This document shows positions 35,041-47,206 of a stretch of DNA of 64,000 nt, piece by piece; positions within the stretch are counted from its first letter, which is position 1, and every line of letters starts with the position of its first letter. A model generated the notes under the pieces. It saw only the letters and a list, made by a program, of their open reading frames with translations. It searched no databases and was not told where the DNA came from. The stretch spans positions 10,545,001-10,609,000 of the forward strand of contig OZ018418.1 in the NCBI GenBank assembly GCA_963969595.1, given 5' to 3'. This stretch comes from Neckera pumila. Lineage: Eukaryota; Streptophyta; Bryopsida; Hypnales; Neckeraceae. The position numbers were made by a program, and so were the translations under genes.

Positions 35041-35891
35041 ACCTACGACATTGGTATACACACAACCCTTAAATGCCCGAATTAGGGTACGTAAAAGCAA
35101 ATTCTCTAACCATTGACAACTGCTGGCATTGTATAGTCCACAACAATGACTTGATTTGGGCAGTCCTTCATTACTTGATCCATCACCGTCTTGCGCTCCT
35201 TGAAATCCACAGATTGCACAATGATCCCTTGAATGTTAAACTCACGCCCCATGCCAGGCCCTGTGGGACACACGGGCATTAATTGCATCCCCACTCCGAC
35301 ACAACCTCGGCCACCGCTCCTCCCATCTTCTCGGAGTAGTTTTTCACCTGCCATATATCCCCCTCAGAATCCAAATCATACAAGACATTCCAAAAAAATT
35401 CAAATCAATCTAAACGTTTAAACATTCAAAACATTTCAACCATTCCAGGGATTCTTAGCATTCTAAGCATTCTGAACTTTTCAACCATTCCAAACGTTAA
35501 AATGTTGTCCTTTGGCTATGCACCATGAGAGCCAAATCGCCAAAGCTTGAAGAGCTTGCAGCTTTGTAATCTAATCTTTGTAACTTCTACAAACACCCAG
35601 ACAACTAGTATAGGGGTTCAAAATCTAGAGAATAGTCAAATAGTTTAATATTTTGTGACTAGGGTCACTTGTTTTCAAGATTGGAATGAGATTTACTATA
35701 ACATTTTACAAAACACCAGAGAAATATATAATCACTTTTATACCCACTTGTATAATTTGGTTGCTAGTCCTTTAAATAATGCTATGGACGCATGAAAATG
35801 CTATCTCGGTCCTATCTAGTATTCTATGGACATTTAGTCAATTTGTCCATGAATGCTCAACAATTTGTCATGCATGATCTAGAACCTAGTG

Positions 35892-35892
<1 letters not shown>

Positions 35893-35933
<41 letters not shown>
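35893..35933. repeat. (TA)n microsatellite
   Basis: A perfect TA run of about 40 bp. Confidence 0.95.
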
Positions 35934-35935
<2 letters not shown>

Positions 35936-36367
35936 TCAAGTATATATAGATTCCTTAATTACTGGTTATTTTCTTTTACCTAGGCAATTTGACCAGTCAC
36001 TATTTATTAAGCCTAATCACTAAATTATCATGAGTAACAAATCATTCTCCTTGCATTTAGTTAGAGACAAATTGCCACTGAATGCATTCTCATTTGTTTC
36101 CTTTCTGCAAAGACTCAAACAACTTGTCAAGGACCAAACTATAAATCAAACAGGATTCCATTATTAACTACTTGGTTACTCAATCTCTTAACCAATAGAC
36201 TTACACTACTAGTTTCTCTAGTTTTATAACAATTTGTCTTTCTTACTAATGGCTGACATCCAACAACTCGTCACACTATAGTGCCAGTATCACAAACGCA
36301 CACATGGTAAGGCAAATTGTCAGTGAATCATCCAATTACTACTAGTCCAAGAACTTAGTCCAATTGT

Positions 36368-37263
36368 CACTATTAGAAAATGGTGTCCAAATCAACAAAA
36401 AATCAACACTTATTTGTTGAATTGGGTACCAAATTGACCAAATTAACATATACGTGTCAACTATGTAAATGTTGGTGACAAAATGCAACATATTTCTGTT
36501 GATTTGGGTACTACATTCATGTTGATGTGGATACTAGAAAAACATGAACATTTATTTGTTCATTTAGAGTTACTAAATTTTCAAATCAATTTTTTTCATT
36601 CAAATAACATTTAAATGACCACGGGTGGAATTTTACGTACAATGGAATTTTGTTTTGAAACTTAATCATTCAAAATTCAATGTTTTTTAAACTCAGCAGA
36701 CTTTGATGTCTAATATGACATAGTAAAACAACTTATTTCAAAAAGCTTTGAACTAATTCAATTTGGGAAATCAAACTAAGTTTCATTTCCAAAAATCTGT
36801 TTCCAATTTTGAGTCTCTGGTCAAAAGTTATGGACAAAATTCAGAGAGGGGTTGAAATGAGCAGAGACTCGAAATTGGAAACGGATTTGTCCAAATAGGA
36901 TTGCAATCCTATTTGGACAATTTTTTGGTGTCAAGGGCCTTGCACCTCAAGCTATGAGGTGCAAGCTCAAACCCTTGTGCCTTCACTCGCCCATATGGTG
37001 CCACTGCATAGGTGGTTTGTCCACGTTGACCAAATCAACAACCACATCAATACTTTTTTGTTGAAAATCAACACTTTTTGGTCAAAACTAACAAAAAAAT
37101 GAACATTTTTTTGTTGATGAATAATAAAAAAATGTCAATTTGGACATCCAAATCAACAATTTTTGGTTACACAATGTCCAAATTGACACGTCCTAATTAA
37201 CAAAAAAAATCAACACTTTTTTGTTAAATAGTTGTTAATTTGGACATGATTTTTCTAGTAGTG
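36368..37263. mobile_element. 896-bp non-autonomous CACTA-tipped element
   Basis: The tips are CACTATTAGAAAATGGTG and ATGATTTTTCTAGTAGTG, with TGT on both sides (36365-36367 and 37264-37266). It holds TCCAAATCAACA subterminal repeats, a truncated foldback (36696-36888) and a hairpin TTGCACCTCA...TGAGGTGCAA at 36946-36975 followed by GCTCAAACCC, which sits where other members have the tRNA-like module. It was inserted into the first intron of the DapB-like gene. No coding sequence. Confidence 0.88.
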
Positions 37264-39216
37264 TGTCCAAGTCAATTTGCCCGGCTCATTAAAACAATTC
37301 CCGCATTACACTCTCTCAATTCTATGAATCAATCAGTCAAAATAATTTAATTTGACAATTTGTTTATACGTATCCAAGTTGTTAAGTTAAGTTCCAAAAC
37401 AATCTATAGACAACAATTTCCATATAGCAAACACACACATCCAACATTTTATGCTCCTCAGTCTTCCAGCAAATTGACAATTTGCCGATAACTTGCAACT
37501 TGTTCTCCAATTCACATGTAAGTCTAATTGATTATAACTAACATGATTAGTTGTTTGAATCAATTATCATTGATAAAATTAATTGTTTTTAATTTACTAA
37601 ATCTCTTTGCCTAACAATTTGAATACTTCTGATGTCCTTTTTTTATCTCTCTGATTATTTACACAATAATACTCAGACAATTTGTCTCTCTTAACATACT
37701 AACAATTTGCATCACAAAGGCATGCAAATAATATTCTACAAATTGTCTTTCTCAAAATATAATTCACACCATCTAATTGATACTCTCAACATTAATAAGT
37801 CCAATTGTAATATGCAAGAATTTACTTACCAAGTTTACAACCTGGATCTTTATCCACACAATTCGTCCAGCAAATTGTAGAAGCAAGTTCTCACCAACTT
37901 CAAGTTGCTCACCTCCCGCCTAGAGATCTGACAACTTCACGTCAATTTGTCTGGTCAACTTCCTTTGCAGCATCCGCTCAGTTGATGGAAGCAGACAATT
38001 GCTTCATCTTCGGCAGTCCCAAAATGGGTAATCATTCACAAACAATTTGTAATTCTTTCACATTCAATGACAAGATTACGCAACCAAACCACAGTTGCAA
38101 ACAACTCTCAATGGACAAATTGTCTCACATAGCTTAACTCGAGCAAACATCCAAGCATACACACGAATCCAGTACACAATGACTAATAGATTGAATTCCA
38201 CAATTTTAAATTGCAATTAATCAGAGGACTGACTGATTCTTTCCATTCTCTCCTAACACGCTCAAAGACAATTTGCTTTACACTTTCGTCATTCTCAGTT
38301 TACAGACCGTACTCTGATTACACACAGATCATCAACGACAATTTGTAATACACAGTGTTGCTGTATAACCACTCCCTGGTTCTTACAAACTTCTATCACT
38401 TCAATTTGTTCTAGTCAAATCGCTGGATTGACATACAACTGGTCAGTGGCATCTCGTAACTTAAACAAGTTAAGAACGACCCAATAATCTAGCACCATAA
38501 CCAATGTTTACAGACAAGTTGCAAACAATCAATTTGTTACACACACATGTTAGAGAAACCAATCACTGGATTCTCAGACAATTTGTTACTTCCCAAACAA
38601 TTCAAAGGATCCAAGTACTGGATCTTGATTGTACAATTTGCAAACACTCAAATTAATCCAATCACTGGACTATAAATACACACACAAGAAACATACACAA
38701 GAATTACAATGACAATTTGTATATATATTAAAGCTTAGAAAAGAGCTTAGTATTAAATACGACAACTTGATGCACAAGAGTTTGAAACTGGGAAGAAAGA
38801 AAAATGAAAGTCTGAGAGACTATAAGCCTCAGGTCCCAAGAGCAAATAGGAACCTAAGCGGTATCAAGTCAATTTGCCTTTTTCACAATCTTGACCATTT
38901 GCCTCCTTTGTAGTCTGTTCACAATGTCAAATTGCCTATTATACTTCACCAATGTGAACTTAACCTGTCAATTTGCCTCTATTTACACTACAACTTCAAA
39001 TTGACTAAAATTTGAAAATTTGCTAAGCTCACAAGCTTGCACTAAAATGGGAGAGCATCTCTGAGCCTTAACATCCATTTTGGGAAGCTTTGGATGGCAC
39101 CGAAACATTGTGAAAGTACTTCCACTGCAGGATCCTGAAGCATAAGCGCGGGGAGGAATGGCAGCAAATAGAGTTGTATTAGAGGTGGTCACTGCCATGC
39201 GGGTCGCCATTTGCAA

Positions 39217-41100
39217 TGTCTGAAGAACAAATAGATGGGGGAAGCGGAAAACTACAAGGTAGTCGCAGTCGACGTCGACCCTTTAAACCCTGAACCCTGG
39301 AGGAGGCGCCTGTGCCCGAATGGGCTGCTTGTTTTTGAAAATTTCAGCACCCGCCAGCTTGGAGGCCTTGCAGCGACGCTTCCCTAACGAGGAAACTTCA
39401 ATGCTAAGGAACGTGCGCATCTCAAACATCGCGAGATCGATGTTTGTTTTATGGCGTGAATTCTAAGATTAAGATTGAAAGCGTATCGGGATTTAGGTTT
39501 GTTGGCCAATTTTTGTAGTCGGAGGCTTAACCCCTAAATGATGGATCCATGACCACTGATTCTAAGACTCATTGTCCATCACTCAATTTGTTGCCATTTT
39601 GCAATTAGATATGTATGAAAAAATTTGTATTTAGTTAGAAATTTATAGACTTTGAAAATACATTCAAAGTTCAAATTGCAATAAAACATTCAAAATTAGG
39701 AATTTTGCCAAAATTCAAATTGAAATAGAAACTAGAGTAGTTGGCCTTCACTTTGTTAGTTGGGCTTAAGTTCAAAAAATATTAATTCTGTGGAGAAATT
39801 TCAGATTTAGAGCAAGGAGCAACAACTTCCCAAAATACACTAAAATAGCATATTTTGTGATCCGTTTTTTTTACTAACTTCTAATTTACTTGAAGACAAA
39901 GAGTCGCAAGACTACAAAATTAATTGGACACTCTTTATAACCCAATATGGAAGGTCACCTAAGGAAATACGGATGAAAAAATGCTTTCAAAGTCTTCCTA
40001 GGTCATCCTATTTTAATTAATGCCTTGGAGCAAAACTTATGGCACAATAAAGTTTGCCGAGCAGTACAAAAAAAATCACAGAAACTCAAAATAATTTTTT
40101 TCAAACTTTTCTCTCAAAGATTATATTTTTTCCTACATGTGGACTAATAATGAAAGACAATCTTAGTTTTTTGGGCAATCTAAGCATCTTCTTGAAAAAA
40201 TAACTTGTAGAAGTAATTTTTGAATGCAATTTTTAGAATTTTTCAAAAGAACTTGTTAGACAAGGTTAGATTTTCTTGCTAGAACAGTCTTACCATTGGA
40301 ATTATTGTGATTCTATTCCATCTAAAAGCAATTAACAATTTAGTTTTTTTTTCAATCTTGAACCCACCTCTACTTAATAATTTTTTAATGAGTGAAATTT
40401 AAGTGCCTTTTTTTTAAACTTTTTTTGTAAATTCTCAACTCAACTACTTAACATAAATAAGTAAACAATCAAAATCACTAGTGCAAAAAATTTCAACTAA
40501 AAAGATTCGAAGCCAAAAAATCTAGTCAAGCAAAGTGCAAAAAAAACTTCTTTTCTTAACTTTAAATGTAATCTACATGGTCAAAGTTTCTGAAATTTCT
40601 TCCACATATGTGGGAGCATAGAAAGTAGAATTACTCTTATTAGTGGAAAATATAGAGGAAGTAATTAATAAAGGTACTTTTTTTGGTTTATCCAAGGGTA
40701 AGTTGAGAACCTTAACACAATTAACCTTCCTTAGTAATAGGATAATATTAGTTAGATAATTAAGTTAACCGGTGGTTAAAGTTTCCTGTACTTTGTCAGA
40801 ATTGGAACAGGATTAGGAATCGGAATTGTCCCCATAAACTAGGACCAAGTACTAGAAAATTCCGAAGAAGTAGCGGAACACCTACCGGGAACTAGGCTAG
40901 CAAATGTAGGATCCAATGGCCATACCGGGAATTAGGGCTGACCGTTTAACGGTCAGATTTATCCGCACACAGGAAGATAACGGATACCCTAATCCGTCGG
41001 CCGCCCATTTTAGGGAAGTCCCAGGGTTAGGAACTCCCATCATCACTTGTGCATTTGAGTTTGGCTGGTATCTGAGCAAGTTGTAGAGCCTTTTTCAATT
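39217..41100. promoter_or_regulatory. Upstream region of the DapB-like pseudogene and A+T-rich spacer
   Basis: 39217-39540 lies 5' of the transit-peptide exon and is more G+C-rich, so it probably held the promoter and 5' UTR; no TATA box is certain. From 39540 to about 40760 only A+T-rich non-coding DNA is seen. Confidence 0.35.
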
Positions 41101-41520
41101 GAGAGTGTCTGAGGAGGATAGACAAGTTTTTGTTTTCGGAGAGGAAGAGCGAAAGAGCATCCTTATCCAATAGGAAATTGCTCGGGATCTTTTTGAGAGG
41201 AAAGCATCGTATGAGTGGGTTGATTAGGAACTTGAGCAATGGTGAAGGCTGAGGGAAGCGGGTCGGAGTCTCTCAAATTCGAGGTGATACATCCAGTAAT
41301 CCCGAAGGACACAGTGGAGTGGAAACATCTGGAAGAGGATCTGGGGTAGATTGTTGTTGCTGCTTTTCTGAAGAAACCATAGAGCCTTAAGGACGAGGGC
41401 ATGGTGAGGGAACTCTTGAAGCCGCAATCAAACAAGTGGATGAAGACCGTGCACGCTCAGCCCAAGAAGTGGACAAGGATGGAAGCATGCTAATAGGAGC
41501 CACTAGTGGACCTTAATGGA
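41100..41520 (+). pseudogene. Decayed coding fragment, gag-like
   Basis: A broken plus-strand reading contains EGSGSESLKFEVIHPVI, DTVEWKHLEEDLG, IVVAAFLKKP, SLKDEGMVRELLKPQSNK and KTVHAQPKKWTRMEA, with stops near 41346 and 41382. Its composition resembles the N-terminal part of the gag-like protein at 53.6 kb, but I cannot show homology by eye. The minus-strand ORFs here are shadows. Confidence 0.35.
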
Positions 41521-41800
41521 CTTCTTTGGACATTGATTTTGCTCTTAGAAGGTGCCACCCGTGGTAATTAATGGCAATTAAGATTGCCCGAAATCGTGTT
41601 TGGCATTTTTTACGCCACATTAATGCAGGTGCCCAGTTTGGATTTTTGGCGCTTTATTGAGGACTCGTCATTTCTCTTTGCCATTTGCTCAGTTCCTATT
41701 TGTCTGTGACTCGATCTTCATCTGAATTCTTTGTTGTTGCATTGTATGATTAGGTTTTAGCTTTTAGGATTGCTCAATTTGGGCTTGCTTTGAGCGTGCA

Positions 41801-44800
41801 ATGGAGGAGGCTTGGGTGCGCAGAAAGAGTTTGGGCACAAAAGAGAAACGAGGGCGCCAAGAGAATTTAAGGAAAGATTTTGAGAGAAAATTGAGTGTGA
41901 AGCCAGAGATCAGTATAGAGAAGTGCAAAGAAGAGATTGCTTTTTACTCTTCTCAGACAGAGAGTTTTTTTGAAGAAGAGCGGGGCTTAATCAAAGGAGG
42001 ATTGAACCCTAAATTAGCTTCCAATGTTGCCTTCATCACTGACGCGGACTTGGAGGGCTTGTTCAGGAAGTGCACAAAATTACGCACCACGAACACATTC
42101 CTCGATCATGATGCAAGAAAAGACTTGATGGAGTTGTACTCAAAGATTTACGGATTGCATTTGGTGACGAACAACGAATTTTTTGGGTGGCTTGTAAAAG
42201 GATACATTGCTAATTTGAAAAAAAGGAGGGTTAATTGGGCATTGGCGGCATCAACTACTACTTTGGAGAAAGCAGACCGAGCACAGAGGCTTCTACTGCG
42301 GCTCTTAAATCCAGAGTCAAGTGAGGAGGCTGCGCCTTCAGGATTCTAGGACGGTTCAGGCACATCCCACCAAGATGGCGTTAGCAACCTTTTACGAGGA
42401 GCAATGGCCAAAGTTGAGGGAGTCGATGTGAAGCCAGGGAGCACTCTTGAGGGGTTATGGATTACCAGCCTCTGTCCTTATGGGGTGTCATCGCACAATT
42501 TAGAAGTTGTTCGGGATGTTAGTGTAATTCAGAGTGAGCTTCTTGGCATTGCCACAAGCAAAGTCAGATACGTAGAGGTAGAGTGTAAGAAAATATCGGA
42601 GAGGCTCATCAGATTCAGATTTACTGTGGATGATTGGCGCATCACCGCTAAGGAAGATGAAGAGAAGGTGCTGCACTTCCAAGTTGAATTCGAGAAAGCT
42701 ACAAGGGCGGTTGAAGAACTGGAGCTACAGGTAGGGTTTTGTTTCGGTCAATTTTGAACACCTCTGCTGCTACAGATTTAGGTTTGGGCTTCAGGTTTAG
42801 GGTGGATGATTGGGTTAGGTTGGGGCTTATTATTGCATTGCCTCGTTGGTGTGCAGGCTACGGGAATTCCCAAGGGCTCTGTTGAGCTTGAAGACTTGGA
42901 ATAAAAGTTGAAGATCATGCAAAGGCAGATGGATTCGATTCAAAGAAAATTGGAAGTTTCCAGATCTGTGGCAGATTCTAGTCGGGAGAGGGCTATGAAG
43001 GGCCAAGATTTTTATGAAGACATTGAATCCAAGTAAATGAGAGCTGAATCCGACCTCCACATTTTGAGAAGGGAGATTATGGATCTAGACCGTTTTTCGG
43101 GTGCTGTTGAAGACCAAAGTACCCAGATGGAAAAGGGAGGTGGCTTGTTGTTGTGGCCCAAGCCAGCGCTCCATCCAGCAATGGGGAATGACAAGTCACA
43201 TGTCAACACTCCAACCTTGCAGCTTCACCTTTGCGTGTTTTGCAACAGGGGGTTATCCATATTATGATGTTATCATTTCTTCTTGTAGACACATCTACCA
43301 CATTTTTTGTGTTGCTGCACTTGCTAAAGTTGACAATAGGTGCACCCGGTGTCATGAAGTTTTCCATCCTCATTGGTGGCAGAATTTTGGCTCCCAAGGT
43401 GCATATTTAGAGTTTGAAGAAGAGAGCTTGAGGTTGGAATTACTTGCTAACACGGAAGCCGTAAGGCAATCTTTGAAGGAAAATGGCAGCCGGCATGTAC
43501 TAAATTGTAAGTGTTTTCTTCCTTGATTTGCTTTGCACTATACTCTTCTTCTTTTTCTGCGGTCAGTTCCTGGAATTGCTTTGAAGAACGACATCAAGCA
43601 TCACTTTAGCAGTTTTTAGGGGTCGAGGTCTTCAGCCAATCGAACAGAACTGCTTGTATACGAAATCCTATTTGAAATTGTTGCTAACTACTATTGTAAT
43701 TGAAAATGTTCATTACTGCTTATGGCAGGGTCAAAGCAGCTTAGACTTGAATTTGGTTTCAAGGTCATAACGAATGTGGCGCTAAAAAAAAGAAGGTGGT
43801 TTAGGGTGCTCCTTATTTGTCCTTGTTGGTGTGTGGTACTACTTACTTGTGCTTGGTGGTGAGTGCTATTCCTTCATTGTGCATATTGGTGTGTGTTCTT
43901 GCTTACTTCTACTTACTGGTTGACGGTGGTGTTTACTTGTGCTTTGTAGTGGTTGGTGGTTGACGGTGGTGCTTACTTGTGCTTTGTAGTGGTTGCCGGT
44001 TGATGGTGGTGCTTATAACTTGTGCTTTGTAGTGGTTGCTGGTTGACGGTGGTGCTTACTTGTGCTTTGTAGTGGTTGCTGGTTGACGGTGGTGCTTGTA
44101 ACTTGTGCTTTTGTAGTGGTTGCTGGTTGACAGTGGTGTTTACTTGTGTTTTGTAGTGGTCGCTGGTTGACGGTGGTGCTTATAACTTGTGCTTTGTAGT
44201 GGTTGCTGGTTGACGGTGGTGCTTGTAACTTGTGCTTTTGTAGTGGTTGCTGGTTGACAGTGGTGTTTACTTGTGCTTTGTAATGGTTGCTGGTTGACGG
44301 TGGTGCTTATAACTTGTGCTTTGTAGTGGTTGTTGGTTGACGGTGGTGCTTATAACTTGTGCTTTGTAGTGGTTGCTAGTTGACGGTGGTGCTTACTTGT
44401 GCTTTTTAGTGGTTGCTGGTTGACGGTGGTGCTTACTTGTGCTTTGTAGTGGTTGCTGGTTGATGGTGGTGCTTACTTGTGCTTTGTAGTGGTTGCTGGT
44501 TGACGGTGGTGCTTACTTGTGCTTCGTAGTACTTGTTGGTTGCCGATGGTGCTTACTTGTGCTTTATAATACTTGCTAGTTTTAGGTGGTGCTTACTTGT
44601 GCTTCGTAGTGCTTGTTGGTTGACAATGGTGCTTACTTGTGCTTTGTAATACTTGCTAGTTTTAGGTGGTGCTTACTTGTGCTTTGTAATACTTGCTAGT
44701 TTTAGGTGGTGCTTACTTGTGCTTCGTAGTGCTTTAGGCTTCCTTCATGCTTATTTTGTAAGCGGTTTAAGGGTGTAACTGCTTTGGTCATAGCACATTC

Positions 44801-46208
44801 ATTTGGTGCTTTCTTCTTGACTGTTCCTTATTTGGGAGTGCTTTATTCTTTGTTGTCGCTTACCTCATACAGTGGCCAATGTGCAGGGATGCAGTCAAGT
44901 CTCAAACACTCAAATTGGGGGTCATGTGGATCACCACAACGAAGTTGTCTTCCAATTACTGGAGGACACAGCACAAGCACGACAGAAGTGCAAATGCTGC
45001 CATCTCTTGCTAGTTGCTCTCCTGTTGAAGAACTAGTTTGTACCGAGTTAGAGCCACATAACTCAAACTTTGGAGTAGATCAAGAAGTAGAATCACCAGT
45101 GAAAACTCGTGTTGTGGAACGTTGCTCAGTTTGGGCTCCACCTTCAGAATTCAACCCAGGTTCAAACATGAACTCTAGCTAGTTCTGTAATTACTCTGCC
45201 ATTGGTTTAGGTCTTTCATTTCCCTCAAAGAATTCTTGCTATGAATGAGTATAGAAATTGTATTGTAGGTGTACTCGCTAATAACAAATTTGACAAATTT
45301 GACAATTTGTAAATGAGTATTCGTAGCATACTGTCAAATTTGTTACTGGCAAGTGCAGATGGAGCAACACCCTTTGCTTTTGATTCAGTTTTTGCTTAGA
45401 TTTATTATTTTAGTACAATGATGATCATTTCGTTGCAGAACACATTGTTTAAGCAACACGTCAATCGAGTCACCTAATGGAAGTTGATGATGGTGGATTT
45501 CGAGTGTACATTATCTGTGTGATCGACTTGGGTTTGACTCTTACATAGTTGGACGAAGTATTGGTGTTTCGGGAGATTCTGGTTTGTAAGGTTTGGAATC
45601 TATGCTTGGGTTTTGGGCTGGATCTTGTTTTTAGGATTTAGACTGTTGGAAATTTGTAAATGAAGTGGCAATGATATCGTGTACATGGTTCTTTGGGTGT
45701 AGATGTCACAAATTTTTTGGTGGCAGCTTCAACAGAGGAACATGGTAAGCTTGCTTGAAACCTACTTCATTTGAAAAATTGGTTTAGGATTTTGGGTAAG
45801 TTTCTGCTTTGCAAATTCTGGCTTATTGTTTGCTTCTATTGCTTGAGGCTTAGCGAGTGACTTTGTTGTGCAGACACACAAAGAGTTGGCAACGACTGTG
45901 AGCTCCCAGGCATTGCAAAGTTCAGATGCTCACTCTTGAAGAGACCTGCCGATCTACCAGAAGATGGAGGAGATGCAAGGAAGAAAGTAACTTTGAGTAG
46001 CTTAGGAGGAAACGGACAAGACATGGCAGTTGTATTGGATCCTAGCGGGCAATCTAGTGGTAAGGAAACAATAGAGCATAGCCTTTTGAATTCTAGCAGC
46101 CCCAAAGGAAAGACCAAATCAAAGAATTTCAAAAGAAAATCTTGTGAGGCTCTTCCATGTACAACTGCAAGTAGAGTTTCAACTCGAGCTGATAGTAAAA
46201 AACAATAA
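41801..46208 (+). pseudogene. Coiled-coil/RING-H2 protein, copy B, decayed
   Basis: Exon 1 (41801-42730) starts MEEAWVRRKSLGTKEKRGRQ and continues in one frame past TAG at 42347 to ELELQ, with donor GTAGGG. Exon 2 (42857-43506) is a coiled coil (KLKIMQRQMDSIQRKLEVS) with two TAA stops (near 42902 and 43033). It then has CVFC and, after a one-base shift in a G run near 43250, SCRHIYHIFC, ten residues, CTRC: a C-x2-C, C-x-H-x2-H-x2-C, C-x2-C RING-H2. The donor is GTAAGT at 43507. Possible later exons are 43729-43762, 44889-45182 and 45874-46208; the last holds LLKRPADLPEDGGDARKKV, a basic tail. The His/Cys spacing, including the x10 gap, equals copy A at 1-17.5 kb, so they are probably the same family. 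Function is unknown; an E3 ligase-like role is usual for RING-H2. Confidence 0.6.
43860..44735. repeat. Intronic minisatellite, 40-43-bp unit, about 20 copies
   Basis: The unit GGTTGACGGTGGTGCTTACT, then TGTGCTTTGTAGTGGTTGCT, repeats head to tail. A 3-bp variant (CTTATAACTTG for CTTACTTG) is interspersed. Toward the 3' end the unit drifts to TAATACTTGCTAGTTTTAGG. It lies in an intron of the RING copy B gene. Confidence 0.93.
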
Positions 46209-47021
46209 TGAAAACTATCTAAGTGTTGAGCTTGGAATTCTTTCACAAAAGGATGTTCATGTCTTTCAAGATGTCTTCTGTGATTTCTTCACTGTCCCGT
46301 CTGATTTCTTCACTATCACATTGGAATGCATTAAAAGGATGCTGATTTTTTTTTCTGGGCACTGGAAGTGGAACCCCCTCGTGGACTTTTTGAATGTGAT
46401 TCTGAATTAAATCGCCTCATTCTATTAGTCAACTGTGGTAATCTCGGTTGATGAATATGTTTCTTACTGCTTCAGATCTAATTCCTTCTATGACAAAAGA
46501 GTCCTGCTATCGTTTGTGAAGGAATTGTCAGCAGTTTCAATTATCTCTAGTTTTGTTTTAATAAAATAGTTTGCACTTCATCCTTTCATAATCATTTTCA
46601 TGTTTGATTGATGAAGAAAGCAGAGGTTGTGTTCACATGATTCTGAAAACGGGAGGGAGAAATAGGCCATAGATTCATTGTTGAAGAATTTGCAAGCAAT
46701 GGCTTGATTCATTGAAGACAGAGTGCATAGGTAAAGTTTCATCGTCCATTTGTAGACAAAGTGTGTCTCGTTTGGAAATTAATTGACAGTCGTCCAGAAA
46801 CTAGCTGCATAGTGATTTGCTTTCTTGGAATTTTGCAATTGCTCATGCAAGGGTTTCACTAAAGATTTTAGGTTAAAGACCATATTGGTGAATTCATTTT
46901 TAAATCCTTCAAAGGAGGTATCCACAAGATTTCTACAAACATTCATAGTTACTGACGGCCCATAAAACTTGCTTCAGATACAAGTACTTAATAAAATTTT
47001 GCCACAAAGGCAACCATTGAA
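46209..47021. other. Non-coding sequence after RING copy B
   Basis: No gene was recognised; it may include the 3' UTR of the preceding pseudogene. Confidence 0.4.
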
Positions 47022-47192
47022 ATTCCCCCATTATTTGTCTAGGGGCCTTTTATGTAATTTTACATTTTTTTAGACACACCATTCCCCCATTATTTGTCTA
47101 GGGGCCTTTTATGTAATTTTACATTTTTGTAGACACACCATTCCTCCATTATTTGTCTAGGAGCCTTTTATGTAATTTTACATTTTTTTGAG
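47022..47192. repeat. 59-bp tandem repeat, about 2.9 copies
   Basis: ATTCCCCCATTATTTGTCTA, then GGGGCCTTTTATGTAATTTT, starts at 47022, 47081 and 47140 with one or two changes per copy. Confidence 0.93.
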
Positions 47193-47206
47193 AAATATTT
47201 CATCAC

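Larger units (their letters stand above)
35830..38985. repeat. Dispersed GACAATTTG / CAAATTGTC array in the first large intron
   Basis: More than 25 near matches of GACAATTTGT occur, for example at 35839, 36230, 36313, 37354, 37490, 37679, 37946, 38041, 38114, 38268, 38340, 38402, 38577, 38713, 38870 and 38969, mostly in the same orientation. Spacing is irregular, about 40-120 bp. The CACTA-tipped element at 36368-37263 interrupts it and does not carry it. The array stops at the splice donor side of exon A. Confidence 0.65.
33825..39216 (-). pseudogene. Dihydrodipicolinate reductase (plastid DapB type), decayed
   Basis: The intact enzyme reduces dihydrodipicolinate with NAD(P)H in plastid lysine synthesis. 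Exon A (39216-39033) encodes a Ser/Thr/Ala-rich, Arg/Lys-bearing N-terminus (MATRMAVTTSNTTLFAAIPP) typical of a transit peptide. Exon B (35347-35111) reads EKMGGAVAEVVSE and then, one base out of phase, MQLMPVCPTG, GIIVQSVDFKERKTVM, VIVVDYTMPAVVN. Exon C (34520-34408) reads LPFVMG, then again shifted, TTGGDWKKLVEDVLKAG and VIAPQMGKQ. Exon D (34237-34170) reads FQAAMAIMAEQFPGAFSGYK and its acceptor phase does not fit exon C. Exon E (from 33860) reads VTESH and stops at 33825 where family members continue ESHQ..K.DTSGTA. Two single-base frameshifts, a phase break and a missing C-terminal domain point to a pseudogene. An exon for the Rossmann GxxGxxG start was not found. Confidence 0.8.
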
